Assembly: GCA_041687455.1 (NCBI GenBank)
Contig: JAWLBY010000014.1
Span: forward strand, 1 to 64,000
Source: JAWLBY01 sp041687455
GTDB lineage: Bacteria > Pseudomonadota > Gammaproteobacteria > Xanthomonadales > Xanthomonadaceae
Length of the DNA: 64,000 nucleotides
Reading direction: 5' to 3'
In this document: piece after piece, positions 17,385 to 25,244 of the stretch
How the letters are laid out: each line of letters starts with the position of its first letter
How positions within the stretch are numbered: the first letter of the stretch is position 1
The notes under the pieces: model-generated
The model's database searches: none
Told to the model about the DNA's origin: nothing
The model's input: the letters and a program-made list of their open reading frames with translations, nothing else
Position numbers and translations under genes: made by a program

Positions 17385-18381
17385 AGAAATTGAACCAGTT
17401 GTACGGTGCCGACCGGACACGGTGTTCGAGCCGGTCGGCGTAGCGCTGCATCAGTGCCGACAGCGCGGCAGCACGCTGCCGGCGCGGAACGTCGATCCGC
17501 TCGGCGAACAGTTCGAAATGCAGATCGTAGCGACGGCCGCCGCGGTACAGGCCGAAGCACAGTGCAACCGGAATCTGCAGCGCCGATGCGATCAGCATCG
17601 GGGCGACCGGAAACGGCGCCGGGCGACCGAGGAAACGGCACGGCGTACTCGCCTCGCCGGGCCGCGTGCGATCGGCCAGCAAGCCGATCAGCGCGCCCTG
17701 GTCGGCGGCCTCCTTGATCGCGAACACGATCGACGTACCGTCCTGGCCGGCGTCGATCACGCAGTCCGCCAGCCGCGGGTTCAGCGACTCGAGCAGGCCA
17801 GTGATGACCGGGTTCTGTGCCCGATCGAGCACCACCCGGACTGACAGGTCGGGTTGCGCGTCCGACAGCACGCGCAATGCATCGAAGCTGCCCAGATGCG
17901 AGCCGAGCAGCAGCACGCCGCGACCGCCGGCCATCGCCGCGTGCACGGCTTCGACGCCGTGCACGCGAACATCGAAGCGGCGAAACCGCTCCGACAGCAG
18001 GAACACCCGGTCGAGAATGGTCGATGCGAAACAGTGGATGTGGCGCGCGATGTCGAGCAGATGCGCCGGCCGTCCGAGCGCGACCGACAGGAATTCGCGC
18101 GATGCGCGCCGTTCCGGCCCGCGCACCAGCAGGAAATACAGTGTGATCGGATACAGCAGCAGCCGCGTCAGGCGGCGGCCGCAGCTCAGCGCGATACCGA
18201 CGATCAGTGCCAGCGCGAAGCGACCACCGCCTTCCGGGCGCTGCTTCCACGCAGCGCCGGCGCCGCTGGCAGCCGGCGGCGACGGCCGTGCCGCCGACGC
18301 GCAGCAGTCGCCCGCGGTCGGCTCGGGCACAGCGGCCGGCGCTGCCGGCTGATCGGTCGGCAGGGCGTTCACGTCATCCAC
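17302..18381 (-). CDS. LpxL/HtrB-like lysophospholipid acyltransferase
   Basis: Membrane-associated acyltransferase, 359 aa, of the LABLAT family. The HX4D motif HLGSFD is clear, and the region ends with YNWFNFYDFW, usual for pigment-cluster members. Residues 1-50 are Pro/Ala-rich and probably disordered; a hydrophobic segment follows at about 55-85. It would attach the polyene acyl chain to a lipid or glycerol-type acceptor. Its start overlaps the preceding ApeI-like gene by 13 bases. The last 30 residues after the conserved domain overlap the LolA-like gene in another frame. Confidence 0.88.
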   Translation of the reverse strand: MDDVNALPTDQPAAPAAVPEPTAGDCCASAARPSPPAASGAGAAWKQRPEGGGRFALALIVGIALSCGRRLTRLLLYPITLYFLLVRGPERRASREFLSVALGRPAHLLDIARHIHCFASTILDRVFLLSERFRRFDVRVHGVEAVHAAMAGGRGVLLLGSHLGSFDALRVLSDAQPDLSVRVVLDRAQNPVITGLLESLNPRLADCVIDAGQDGTSIVFAIKEAADQGALIGLLADRTRPGEASTPCRFLGRPAPFPVAPMLIASALQIPVALCFGLYRGGRRYDLHFELFAERIDVPRRQRAAALSALMQRYADRLEHRVRSAPYNWFNFYDFWQTTPAAPRAAADVEPRQPGGAGD

Positions 18382-18674
18382 TCGAACTCGCCGGAGGCGA
18401 GCAGTTCGCCGTCGCGCTCGACCCGGAAGCGCAGCCGCGTCGCGCTGCGGGTCAGCGAGATCTCGGCCGACTGCGCCGGCAGCAGCGGTTGCACGAACTT
18501 GACCTGCGGCAGCGCCAGCGGCCCGGCGGCGCGGCCGAGCCAGTGTTCGGCGGCATCGAGCACGCGATCGAGCAGCAGCACGCCGGGCACCACCGGCTCG
18601 CCCGGGAAATGACCGGCCAGGCTCGGGTGGTCGGCGTCGATCGCCAGGCGGCAGCGGTAGCTGTCGTCGCTCAT
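18369..18674 (-). CDS. ApeI-like hot-dog dehydratase
   Basis: Small 101-residue FabA/FabZ-like hot-dog protein. The catalytic histidine lies in GHFPGEPVVPGVLLLD, the classic dehydratase motif. In aryl-polyene systems ApeI acts with ApeP to dehydrate growing chains on the ACP. It is translationally linked to the acyltransferase by overlap, and lies 16 bases after the COG4648-type membrane gene. Confidence 0.88.
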   Translation of the reverse strand: MSDDSYRCRLAIDADHPSLAGHFPGEPVVPGVLLLDRVLDAAEHWLGRAAGPLALPQVKFVQPLLPAQSAEISLTRSATRLRFRVERDGELLASGEFEWMT

Positions 18675-18690
18675 GCGGAAATCCGGAAGC

Positions 18691-19371
18691 TCAACGGGCG
18701 ACGTTACGCCAGAATGCCGGTCCGAGCCGCGCCATCTGCCGGAAAAAATCGGCGAGATTGCGGTACGGCACGGCGAACCGACGCTTCCGGTAGGCGAACT
18801 CGATCACGAAGAAGGCGCCGACCAGCAGGTAATTCAGTGCGTTCGAAAACAGCGACCAACCCGACTGTGGCAGCGTCAGCGGCGGTGTGATGCCGGCCGT
18901 CAGCAGCAGTCCGTTCGGCGACGCGATCATCGCCAGCCCGAGATTCAGCAGCGCCAGCGCGACGAAAAAGATGGTCCAGGCCCGGGTCAGGCTGCGCGCG
19001 TAGGACAGGATCGCCGGATCGATCGGTTCGGGATGGGCGCCCATCGCGCGGATCACCCGCTCGATCAGCGGCGCCCGTCCGCCACGCAACGTATGGCCGA
19101 ACAACCAGGCGAGGAACAGGTTCAACAGCACTGGCGGCGCGTACAGCGGCAGCAGCCCGAGCGAACGCGACTGCAGCCACAGCAGGCCGGCCGCGAGCAG
19201 CAGCAGCGCGAGCCAGGCCAGCGGCCGGCCGCGCAGCAGGCCCGGCGACAGGATCAGCAGACCGAGCAGCAGGCCGGCGACCAGCGCCCAGCCGTCGCTG
19301 CGCAGGAACACGGCAAGCTGGGCCGCGAGCAGGTAGCCGAGTGCCAGCAGCGGCGGCAGCGCGTGGCTCAA
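18691..19371 (-). CDS. COG4648-type pigment-cluster membrane protein
   Basis: A 226-residue integral membrane protein with five to six hydrophobic segments, of the kind found in nearly all aryl-polyene/xanthomonadin clusters and without an established activity. The C-terminus is positively charged. The start is TTG 19371, overlapping the ACP stop codon (TTGA), which implies translational coupling. The much longer open frame upstream lies antisense to the halogenase gene and is not coding. Confidence 0.82.
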   Translation of the reverse strand: MSHALPPLLALGYLLAAQLAVFLRSDGWALVAGLLLGLLILSPGLLRGRPLAWLALLLLAAGLLWLQSRSLGLLPLYAPPVLLNLFLAWLFGHTLRGGRAPLIERVIRAMGAHPEPIDPAILSYARSLTRAWTIFFVALALLNLGLAMIASPNGLLLTAGITPPLTLPQSGWSLFSNALNYLLVGAFFVIEFAYRKRRFAVPYRNLADFFRQMARLGPAFWRNVAR

Positions 19372-19637
19372 GCCGCGCGATGCTGCTCGACGTGCGCCGA
19401 CAGCGATCGCAGGGTGGCGAAGATGCGCTTGTTCTCGTCGCTGTCGGCGCGCATCTGGAAGCCGTACTTCTTCGAGATCGCGAGCGCCAGTTCCAGCGCA
19501 TCGATCGAATCGAGACCGAGGCCATCGCCGAACAGCGGCGACTCCGGGTCGATCTCGTCCGGGCCGAGCCCTTCGATGTTCAGGGCTTCGACCAGCAGGT
19601 CGGCAAGTTCGCGTTCGGCGGCGGTCTGATCGGACAT
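19368..19637 (-). CDS. acyl carrier protein of the pigment locus
   Basis: An 89-residue acyl carrier protein. The phosphopantetheine site is S44 in GLDSIDALEL. It would hold the aryl-polyene chain during extension. First gene of a seven-gene minus-strand operon. ATG 19637 gives the usual length; longer frames add codons without similarity. Xanthomonas carries a comparable ACP (XanC) in its pigment cluster. Confidence 0.92.
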   Translation of the reverse strand: MSDQTAAERELADLLVEALNIEGLGPDEIDPESPLFGDGLGLDSIDALELALAISKKYGFQMRADSDENKRIFATLRSLSAHVEQHRAA

Positions 19638-19794
19638 TTCGGTACGGACACACTGGGCGGCCACGCGGGGGCGCGGCGGCAGAAAAGGAGGAGTTCGAAG
19701 CGTGCAGGCAGCGGGCCGGCGCGGCCGGGCGCGAGTGTATCATGCGCGTCCCCGCGCCCCGCGCGGCCCGCCACCGATCGGAGACCGCCGCCCC

Positions 19795-21141
19795 GTGACC
19801 GCCGAACCGAATGTCGAATCCCCGATCGCGACGCCCGACGTGCTGGTGGTCGGCGGCGGACCGGCCGGGGCGACGATCGCGGCACTGCTGGCGCGCCGCG
19901 GCTGGCAGGTCGTGCTGGTCGAGAAGGGCCGTCATCCGCGCTTCCACATCGGCGAATCGCTGCTGCCGATGAACATGCCGATCCTCGAACGGCTCGGCTT
20001 GCTGGAGCAGGCGCGCGCACTCGGCGTGCGCAAGCTCGGCGCCGATTTCCCGGTCACCGACGGCTACAACACGTTCCGCTTCGCGCATGCGCTCGACCCG
20101 CACAGCGATGCCGCGCTGCAGGTCCATCGGGCGCAGTTCGACGAACTGCTGTTCCGCCACGCCGCCGCGCAAGGCGTGCAGACGCACCAGCAGACCGAGC
20201 TGGTCGACCTGCAGTTCGGTCCCGAGCGGCGGATCGAAGCGACCGTCCGCAACGCCGGCGGCGAAGCCGTGCTGCGGCCGCGTTACCTGGTCGATGCGAG
20301 CGGTCGCGACACCTGGCTCGGCAGCCGGCTGAAGCTGAAACAGAAGGACCGGCGGCACCAGTCGGCGGCGATCTTCAGCCATTTCCGCGGCGTCGAACGG
20401 CGTCCCGGCGAAGACGCCGGCAACATCACCGTGCAGCGCTTCGAGCACGGCTGGATGTGGCTGATCCCGCTGCCGGACGACGTCATGAGCATCGGCGCGG
20501 TGTGCTTCCCGGAGTACCTGAAGCAGCGCCGCGGCGACAGCGAAGGCTTCCTGATGCGCACGCTGCTCGGCGTGCCGCAGGTCGCCGAGCGGATGCGCAT
20601 CGCCGAACGGGTCGGGCCGATCCACGTCACCGGCAACTATTCCTATTGCAGCTCGCGGATGGCCGGCCCGGGCTGGATCGCGATCGGCGATGCCCATACG
20701 TTCGTCGATCCGATCTTCTCGTCCGGCGTGTTCCTGGCGATGGACAGCGCCGAACGCGCCGCCGACGTCGTCGATGGCGCGCTGCGCGATCCGCGCCGCG
20801 AGGCCGCGCTGCAGCGGGCGATGCAGCGGCGCCTGCAGCGCGGGCTGCGGCTGTTCTCGTGGTTCATCTACCGCTTCAACTCGCCGACCATGGCGTGGCT
20901 GTTCGCCAATCCGCGCAACGTGCTGCAGATCGAGCAGGCAGTCATCTCGATGCTGGCCGGCGACGTGTTCGACAACCCGCGGGTGCGCCGCCGGCTGCGG
21001 CTGTTCCAGGCGATCTACTACATCAACGCGGTACGGCTGGCACCGCGCGCGCTGGCCGAATGGTGGCGCCGGCGGCGCCGGCCGGCTGTCGCATTCGGCG
21101 ACGAGACGCTGCACGTGCCGGGCACCGGCAGCGGCGAGTGA
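19795..21141 (+). CDS. flavin-dependent halogenase-like oxidoreductase
   Basis: FAD-binding monooxygenase/halogenase family, 448 aa. The N-terminal Rossmann motif VGGGPAGAT lies at about residues 19-27, and the WMWLIP motif fits the WxWxIP signature that suppresses monooxygenase chemistry in flavin halogenases. GWIAIGDAHTFVDP is the second FAD motif. Xanthomonadins are brominated aryl polyenes, so halogenation of the pigment is the likely role; this is inference. Start GTG 19795 is the best of the in-frame options. Divergent from the ACP operon and five bases before the chorismatase gene. Confidence 0.87.
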   Translation: MTAEPNVESPIATPDVLVVGGGPAGATIAALLARRGWQVVLVEKGRHPRFHIGESLLPMNMPILERLGLLEQARALGVRKLGADFPVTDGYNTFRFAHALDPHSDAALQVHRAQFDELLFRHAAAQGVQTHQQTELVDLQFGPERRIEATVRNAGGEAVLRPRYLVDASGRDTWLGSRLKLKQKDRRHQSAAIFSHFRGVERRPGEDAGNITVQRFEHGWMWLIPLPDDVMSIGAVCFPEYLKQRRGDSEGFLMRTLLGVPQVAERMRIAERVGPIHVTGNYSYCSSRMAGPGWIAIGDAHTFVDPIFSSGVFLAMDSAERAADVVDGALRDPRREAALQRAMQRRLQRGLRLFSWFIYRFNSPTMAWLFANPRNVLQIEQAVISMLAGDVFDNPRVRRRLRLFQAIYYINAVRLAPRALAEWWRRRRRPAVAFGDETLHVPGTGSGE

Positions 21142-21146
21142 GTGCG

Positions 21147-22127
21147 ATGCAGTCGATCGTCGACGTCATGCCGCGGCTGCAGTTCGGCTACGCCCGCGGC
21201 GCGCTGCCCGAGCTGCTGGCCGATCCGCAGGTGCTGACCGTGATCGGTTTCGGCCGCGATGCACCCGAGCACGACGACCCGCGCTACCTGCAGGTGCAGC
21301 TTGAGCCGCACGGAGCCGCGCCGTTCGAGGTCTGGCGCAGTGCGCAAGCGGTCACGGCCGGACGCGACGGCGAACTGCAATGGGCCCAGAGCGGCGATCG
21401 GCTATTCGGCGCCCTGCTGGTCGACGAAGCGGCGGTCGGCGGCATCGTCGAGGCGGCGCGAATCGCCTACTCGACACTGCTGCAATTCTGCACCGCGCGC
21501 GGGTTCACGGCGCCGCTGCGGTTCTGGAACTACATCGATGCGATTACCGTCGGCGACGGCGACGACGAGCGCTATCGAGGCTTCAACCGCGGCCGCGCGG
21601 CCGGCATCGCCGGCCGGCTCGATCGCTATCCAGCGGCTACCGCGATCGGCCGCCACGACGGCAGCCGGCGCCTGCAGGTGTACTGGCTGGCCGGCCGGAT
21701 GCCCGGCCGCGGAATCGAGAATCCGCGCCAGGTCAGCGCATTCCACTACCCACGCCAGTACGGCCCGCAGCCGCCGAGCTTCGCCCGCGCGACGCTCGCC
21801 GATGACGGCCTGCCGCTGCTGATTTCCGGCACCGCCAGCGTGGTCGGGCATGCGTCGGTGCATCCGGGCGATCTCGACGCACAGCTCGGCGAAACGCTGC
21901 GCAATATCGACAGCCTGATCGGCGTGGCGCGCCAGCAGCGGCCGGCGCTGCCGTCAGCCCTCGGCTCGCACAGCCTGGTAAAGGTCTATGTGCGCAATCG
22001 CGAGGATATGCCGCGGGTCGAGGCGCGGCTGCGCGAGCGGCTCGCGCCCGAAACGCCGCTGTTGCTGCTGCACGCCGAAGTCTGCCGCCGCGAGTTGCTG
22101 GTCGAGATCGACAGTTGCCACGGCTGA
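21147..22127 (+). CDS. xanB2: XanB2-like chorismatase / hydroxybenzoate synthase
   Basis: Cleaves chorismate to 3- and 4-hydroxybenzoate in the XanB2/FkbO/Hyg5 family; 3-hydroxybenzoate primes xanthomonadin and 4-hydroxybenzoate feeds ubiquinone. The 326-residue length and the recognisable stretches FGYARG, LRFWNYI, RYRGFNRGRA, NPRQVSAFHYPRQYGPQ and GTASVVGHAS match the family throughout, and the C-terminal E-V-C-R-x-E-L-L-x-E motif is intact. It follows the halogenase-like gene after five bases. Its last 80 or so bases plus 40 bases of flank are copied three times downstream. Confidence 0.92.
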   Translation: MQSIVDVMPRLQFGYARGALPELLADPQVLTVIGFGRDAPEHDDPRYLQVQLEPHGAAPFEVWRSAQAVTAGRDGELQWAQSGDRLFGALLVDEAAVGGIVEAARIAYSTLLQFCTARGFTAPLRFWNYIDAITVGDGDDERYRGFNRGRAAGIAGRLDRYPAATAIGRHDGSRRLQVYWLAGRMPGRGIENPRQVSAFHYPRQYGPQPPSFARATLADDGLPLLISGTASVVGHASVHPGDLDAQLGETLRNIDSLIGVARQQRPALPSALGSHSLVKVYVRNREDMPRVEARLRERLAPETPLLLLHAEVCRRELLVEIDSCHG

Positions 22128-22337
22128 GCGGGCGGTCGATCTCGCAGGCATTCGGCTACGAAGCGCGTCCGGGTAGGAGGGGCTTCAGCCCCGACCGCGC
22201 GGCCATGGCGGTGCCGCGCAGTACGTTGTTGTGTTGCGGGTCGGGGCTGAAGCCCCTCCTACCGGCGACCGCGCGGCCATGGCGGTGCCGCGCAGTACGT
22301 TGTTGTGTTGCGGGTCGGGGCTGAAGCCCCTCCTGCC

Positions 22338-22457
22338 GAACGCTGCTGTTGCTGCTGCACGCCGAGGTCTGGCGCCGCGAGTTGCTGGTCGAGATCGACA
22401 ACTGCCACGGCGGAGCGGGCGGTCGATCTCGCAGGCATTCGGCTACGAAGCGCGTCC
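22338..22457 (+). pseudogene. xanB2 3'-end fragment, copy 1
   Basis: Duplicate of bases 22051-22170 (end of xanB2 plus 43 bases of flank) displaced by 287 bases. The stop codon position is GGA instead of TGA, and AGTTGC in the gene is AACTGC here, so the copy encodes the same C-terminus but reads through. It has no start of its own and is flanked on both sides by REP palindromes. Confidence 0.9.
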
Positions 22458-22622
22458 GGGTAGGAGGGGCTTCAGCCCCGACCGCGCGGCCATGGCGGTG
22501 CCGCGCAGTACGTTGTTGTGCTGCGGTCGGGGCTGAAGCCCCTCCTACCGGCGACCGCGCGGCCATGGCGGTGCCGCGCAGTACGTTGTTGTGCTGCGGT
22601 CGGGGCTGAAGCCCCTCCTGCA

Positions 22623-22742
22623 GAACGCTGCTGTTGCGGCTGAACGCCGAAGTCTGCCGCCGCGAGTTGCTGTTCGAGATCGACAACTGCCACGGCGGAG
22701 CGGGCGGTCGATCTCGCAGGCATTGGGCTACGAAGCGCGTCC
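22623..22742 (+). pseudogene. xanB2 3'-end fragment, copy 2
   Basis: A second duplicate of the xanB2 tail, displaced by 572 bases from the gene. It shares the GGA-for-stop and AACTGC changes of copy 1 and adds its own (GCGGCTGAACGCC, TTCGAG, CATTGGG), indicating that it was copied from copy 1 or a common intermediate and not directly from the gene. Confidence 0.9.
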
Positions 22743-23203
22743 GGGTAGGAGGGGCTTCAGCCCCGACCGCGCGGCCATGGCGGTGCCGCGCAGTACGTTG
22801 TTGTGTTGCGGTCGGGGCTGAAAGCCCCTCCTACCGGCGGCCGCGCGGCCATGGCGGTGGCGCGCGGCACGGTGGTGTGCTGCGGTCGGGGCTGAAACCC
22901 CTCCTACCGGCGACCGCGCGGCCATGGCGGTGCCGCGCGGTACGTTGTTGTGTTGCGGGTCGGGGCTGAAGCCCCTCCTACCGGCGACCGCGCGGCCGTG
23001 GCGGTGCCGCGCAGTACGTTGTTGTACTGCGGTCGGGGCTGAAGCCCCTCCTACCGGCGACCGCGCGGCCATGGCGGTGGCGCGCGGCACGTTAGTTGTG
23101 TTTCGGGTCGGGGCTGAAGCCCCTCCTACCGGCGGCCGCGCGGCCGTGGCGGTGCCGCGCAGTACGTTGTTGTGCTGCGGGCGGGGCTGAAGCCCCTCCT
23201 GCA

Positions 23204-23323
23204 GAACGCTGCTGTTGCGGCTGAACGCCGAAGTCTGCCGCCGCGAGTTGCTGTTCGAGATCGACAACTGCCACGGCGGAGCGGGCGGTCGATCTCGCAG
23301 GCATTGGGCTACGAAGCGCGTCC
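23204..23323 (+). pseudogene. xanB2 3'-end fragment, copy 3
   Basis: A third duplicate, 581 bases after copy 2 and apparently identical to it over the whole fragment, including every copy-2-specific change. It was therefore produced by the 581-base segmental duplication and not by a new capture from the gene. Confidence 0.9.
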
Positions 23324-23645
23324 GGGTAGGAGGGGCTTCAGCCCCGACCGCGCGGCCATGGCGGTGCCGCGCAGTACGTTGTTGTGTTGCGGTCGGGGCT
23401 GAAAGCCCCTCCTACCGGCGGCCGCGCGGCCATGGCGGTGGCGCGCGGCACGGTGGTGTGCTGCGGGCGGGGCTGAAGCCCCTCCTGCCGGCGACCGCGC
23501 GGCCATGGCGGTGCCGCGCAGTACGTTGTTGTGCTGCGGGTCGGGGCTGAAGCCCCTCCTACCGGCGACCGCGCGGCCGTGGCGGTGGCGCGCGGCACGG
23601 TGGTGTGCTGCGGGCGGGGCTGAAGCCCTTCCTGCAGGAGGTTGC

Positions 23646-23672
23646 CGTTCGCCCTGGTGGCCAGGGCGAACG
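23646..23672. terminator. Perfect 12-bp hairpin downstream of aceA
   Basis: CGTTCGCCCTGG and its exact complement are separated by three bases, 14 bases past the aceA stop. There is no T-run, so it may be a factor-dependent terminator or an RNA stabiliser. A relative (GTTCGCCCT...AGGGCGAAC) occurs at 61248-61275, so it is also a dispersed hairpin family. Confidence 0.5.
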
Positions 23673-23685
23673 TCCATGGACGGCC

Positions 23686-24984
23686 TCAGGCCGCCGCCGA
23701 TTTCTCGTGGAACTGCTCCTCCTCGGTCGAGCCCTTCAGCGCCACCGTCGACGACTGCCCGCCCTGGATCGCCTGGGTCACCGAGTCGAAGTAGCCGGTG
23801 CCGACCTCGCGCTGGTGTTTCACGGCAGTGAAGCCCTGTTCGGCGGCGGCGAATTCAGCCTGCTGCAGCTCGACGAAGGCGCTCATCTGGCGCCGTGCGT
23901 AGCCGTGCGCGAGCTGGAACATCGAGTGGTTCAGCGCGTGGAAGCCGGCCAGCGTGATGAACTGGAACCTGTAGCCGTAACTCGCCAGTTCCTGCTGGAA
24001 CTTCGCGATCGTCGCGTCGTCGAGATGCTTCTTCCAGTTGAAGCTCGGCGAGCAGTTGTAGGCGAGCAGCTTGCCCGGGTATTTCGCGTGGATCGCCTCG
24101 GCGAATTTCTTCGCGAATTCGAGATCCGGCTTGCCGGTCTCGCACCAGACCAGGTCCGCATACGGCGCGTAGGCCAGACCGCGGCTGATCGCCTGGTCGA
24201 TGCCGTTTTTCGTCTTGAAGAAGCCCTCGACGGTACGCTCGCCGGTGCAGAACGGCCGGTCGTTGTCGTCGATGTCGGAAGTCAGCAGGTCGGCGGCTTC
24301 GGCGTCGGTGCGGGCGATGATCAGCGTCAGAACGCCGGACACGTCGGCCGCCAGCCGTGCCGCATTCAGCTTCTCGATCGCCTCGCGGGTCGGCACCAGC
24401 ACCTTGCCGCCCATGTGGCCGCACTTCTTGACGCTAGCGAGCTGATCCTCGAAATGCACCGCGGCGGCGCCGGCCTCGATCATCGCCTTCATCAGCTCGA
24501 ACGCATTCAGCACGCCGCCGAAGCCGGCCTCGGCATCGGCGACGATCGGCTGCAGGAAGTCGATCGTGTCGTCGCCTTCGGCGTGGTGGAGCTGGTCGGC
24601 GCGCAGCAGCGTGTTGTTGATCCGCTTGACGACCTGCGGCACCGAATTGGCCGGATACAGCGACTGGTCCGGGTACATTTCGCCGGCCAGATTGGCGTCT
24701 GCGGCGACCTGCCAGCCGGACAGGTAGATCGCCTTCAGGCCGGCCTTGACCTGCTGCATCGCCTGGTTGCCGGTCAGTGCGCCGAGCGCGTTGATGAACG
24801 GTTCGTTGCTCAGGTACTTCCACAGCTTCTCGGCACCGAGCCGGGCCAGCGAATGCTCGACATGCACGGTGCCGCGCAGCCGAACGACGTCGGCGGCGCT
24901 GTAGTTGCGGGTGATCCCGTTCCAGCGCGGGTTGTTGGTCCAGTCGAGCTGGAGCTGTTCGGCGGTCGGCAGCGAGTTCTTCAT
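23686..24984 (-). CDS. aceA: isocitrate lyase
   Basis: Cleaves isocitrate to glyoxylate and succinate, the first step of the glyoxylate shunt. The catalytic cysteine is C188 in KKCGHMGGK. The 432-residue length matches the short enterobacterial-type enzyme. Start ATG 24984 has AGGAA five bases upstream; upstream in-frame sequence is repeat DNA. It lies downstream of aceB in the same direction. Confidence 0.98.
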   Translation of the reverse strand: MKNSLPTAEQLQLDWTNNPRWNGITRNYSAADVVRLRGTVHVEHSLARLGAEKLWKYLSNEPFINALGALTGNQAMQQVKAGLKAIYLSGWQVAADANLAGEMYPDQSLYPANSVPQVVKRINNTLLRADQLHHAEGDDTIDFLQPIVADAEAGFGGVLNAFELMKAMIEAGAAAVHFEDQLASVKKCGHMGGKVLVPTREAIEKLNAARLAADVSGVLTLIIARTDAEAADLLTSDIDDNDRPFCTGERTVEGFFKTKNGIDQAISRGLAYAPYADLVWCETGKPDLEFAKKFAEAIHAKYPGKLLAYNCSPSFNWKKHLDDATIAKFQQELASYGYRFQFITLAGFHALNHSMFQLAHGYARRQMSAFVELQQAEFAAAEQGFTAVKHQREVGTGYFDSVTQAIQGGQSSTVALKGSTEEEQFHEKSAAA

Positions 24985-25100
24985 CGGTGTTCCTGTCTGG
25001 TCGGTTGGTCGTGATGGATCCATGCGTCCGGCCTCCCACCGGGGTGCGGCGATGCATTGCCGCGGGTTCGTTGTCTCGACCCGTCTGTGCGGGCTTGTCT

Positions 25101-25228
25101 CCCCTCTCCCGCCGGGAGAGGGGTCGGGGGTGAGGATTCGGGTCCTGCGTGAGCGGAGTTCGTGGCGAGTGCCCATCGATCCGCTCCGGCCGGGACCCTC
25201 TCCCCCAACCGCTCTCCCGATGGGAGAG
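25101..25228. repeat. Paired CTCTCCC/GGGAGAG palindromes between aceB and aceA
   Basis: Two palindromes, CCCCTCTCCC-GCC-GGGAGAGGGG (25101-25123, minor offset) and CTCTCCC-GAT-GGGAGAG (25212-25228), bracket about 90 bases. They resemble the dispersed CTCTCCC repeats of xanthomonads. The second lies 17 bases past the aceB stop and could attenuate transcription into aceA. The remainder of 24985-25244 shows no gene. Confidence 0.55.
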
Positions 25229-25244
25229 GGGCACTGAAAGGCGC

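Larger units (their letters stand above)
22165..23640. repeat. Array of 18 REP-type palindromes with intervening 73-base units
   Basis: About 1.5 kb of non-coding DNA between xanB2 and aceA. It contains 18 copies, in both orientations, of GTAGGAGGGGCTTCAGCCCC or its complement, each followed by a conserved spacer containing CGCGCGGCCATGGCGGTG and CAGTACGTTGTTGTG. Most units repeat every 72-75 bases. Bases 22611-22887 and 23192-23468 are almost identical and lie exactly 581 bases apart, showing a recent segmental duplication. The same palindrome family appears once at 34.6 kb and once at 61.4 kb. Confidence 0.93.

Noticed and set aside
22125..22414. Possible stop-codon readthrough of xanB2, because copies have GGA in place of TGA
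   Set aside because: The functional gene ends at the usual family length; the copies are promoterless fragments, so the change reflects decay.
22128..23640. Many small open frames rich in R/A/P in the repeat array, considered as peptide genes
   Set aside because: They are translations of the REP palindrome units in all frames, repeat identically every unit and lack ribosome-binding sites.
22128..23640. Possible CRISPR array
   Set aside because: The repeats are palindromic, occur in both orientations, have conserved rather than unique spacers, and no cas genes are nearby.
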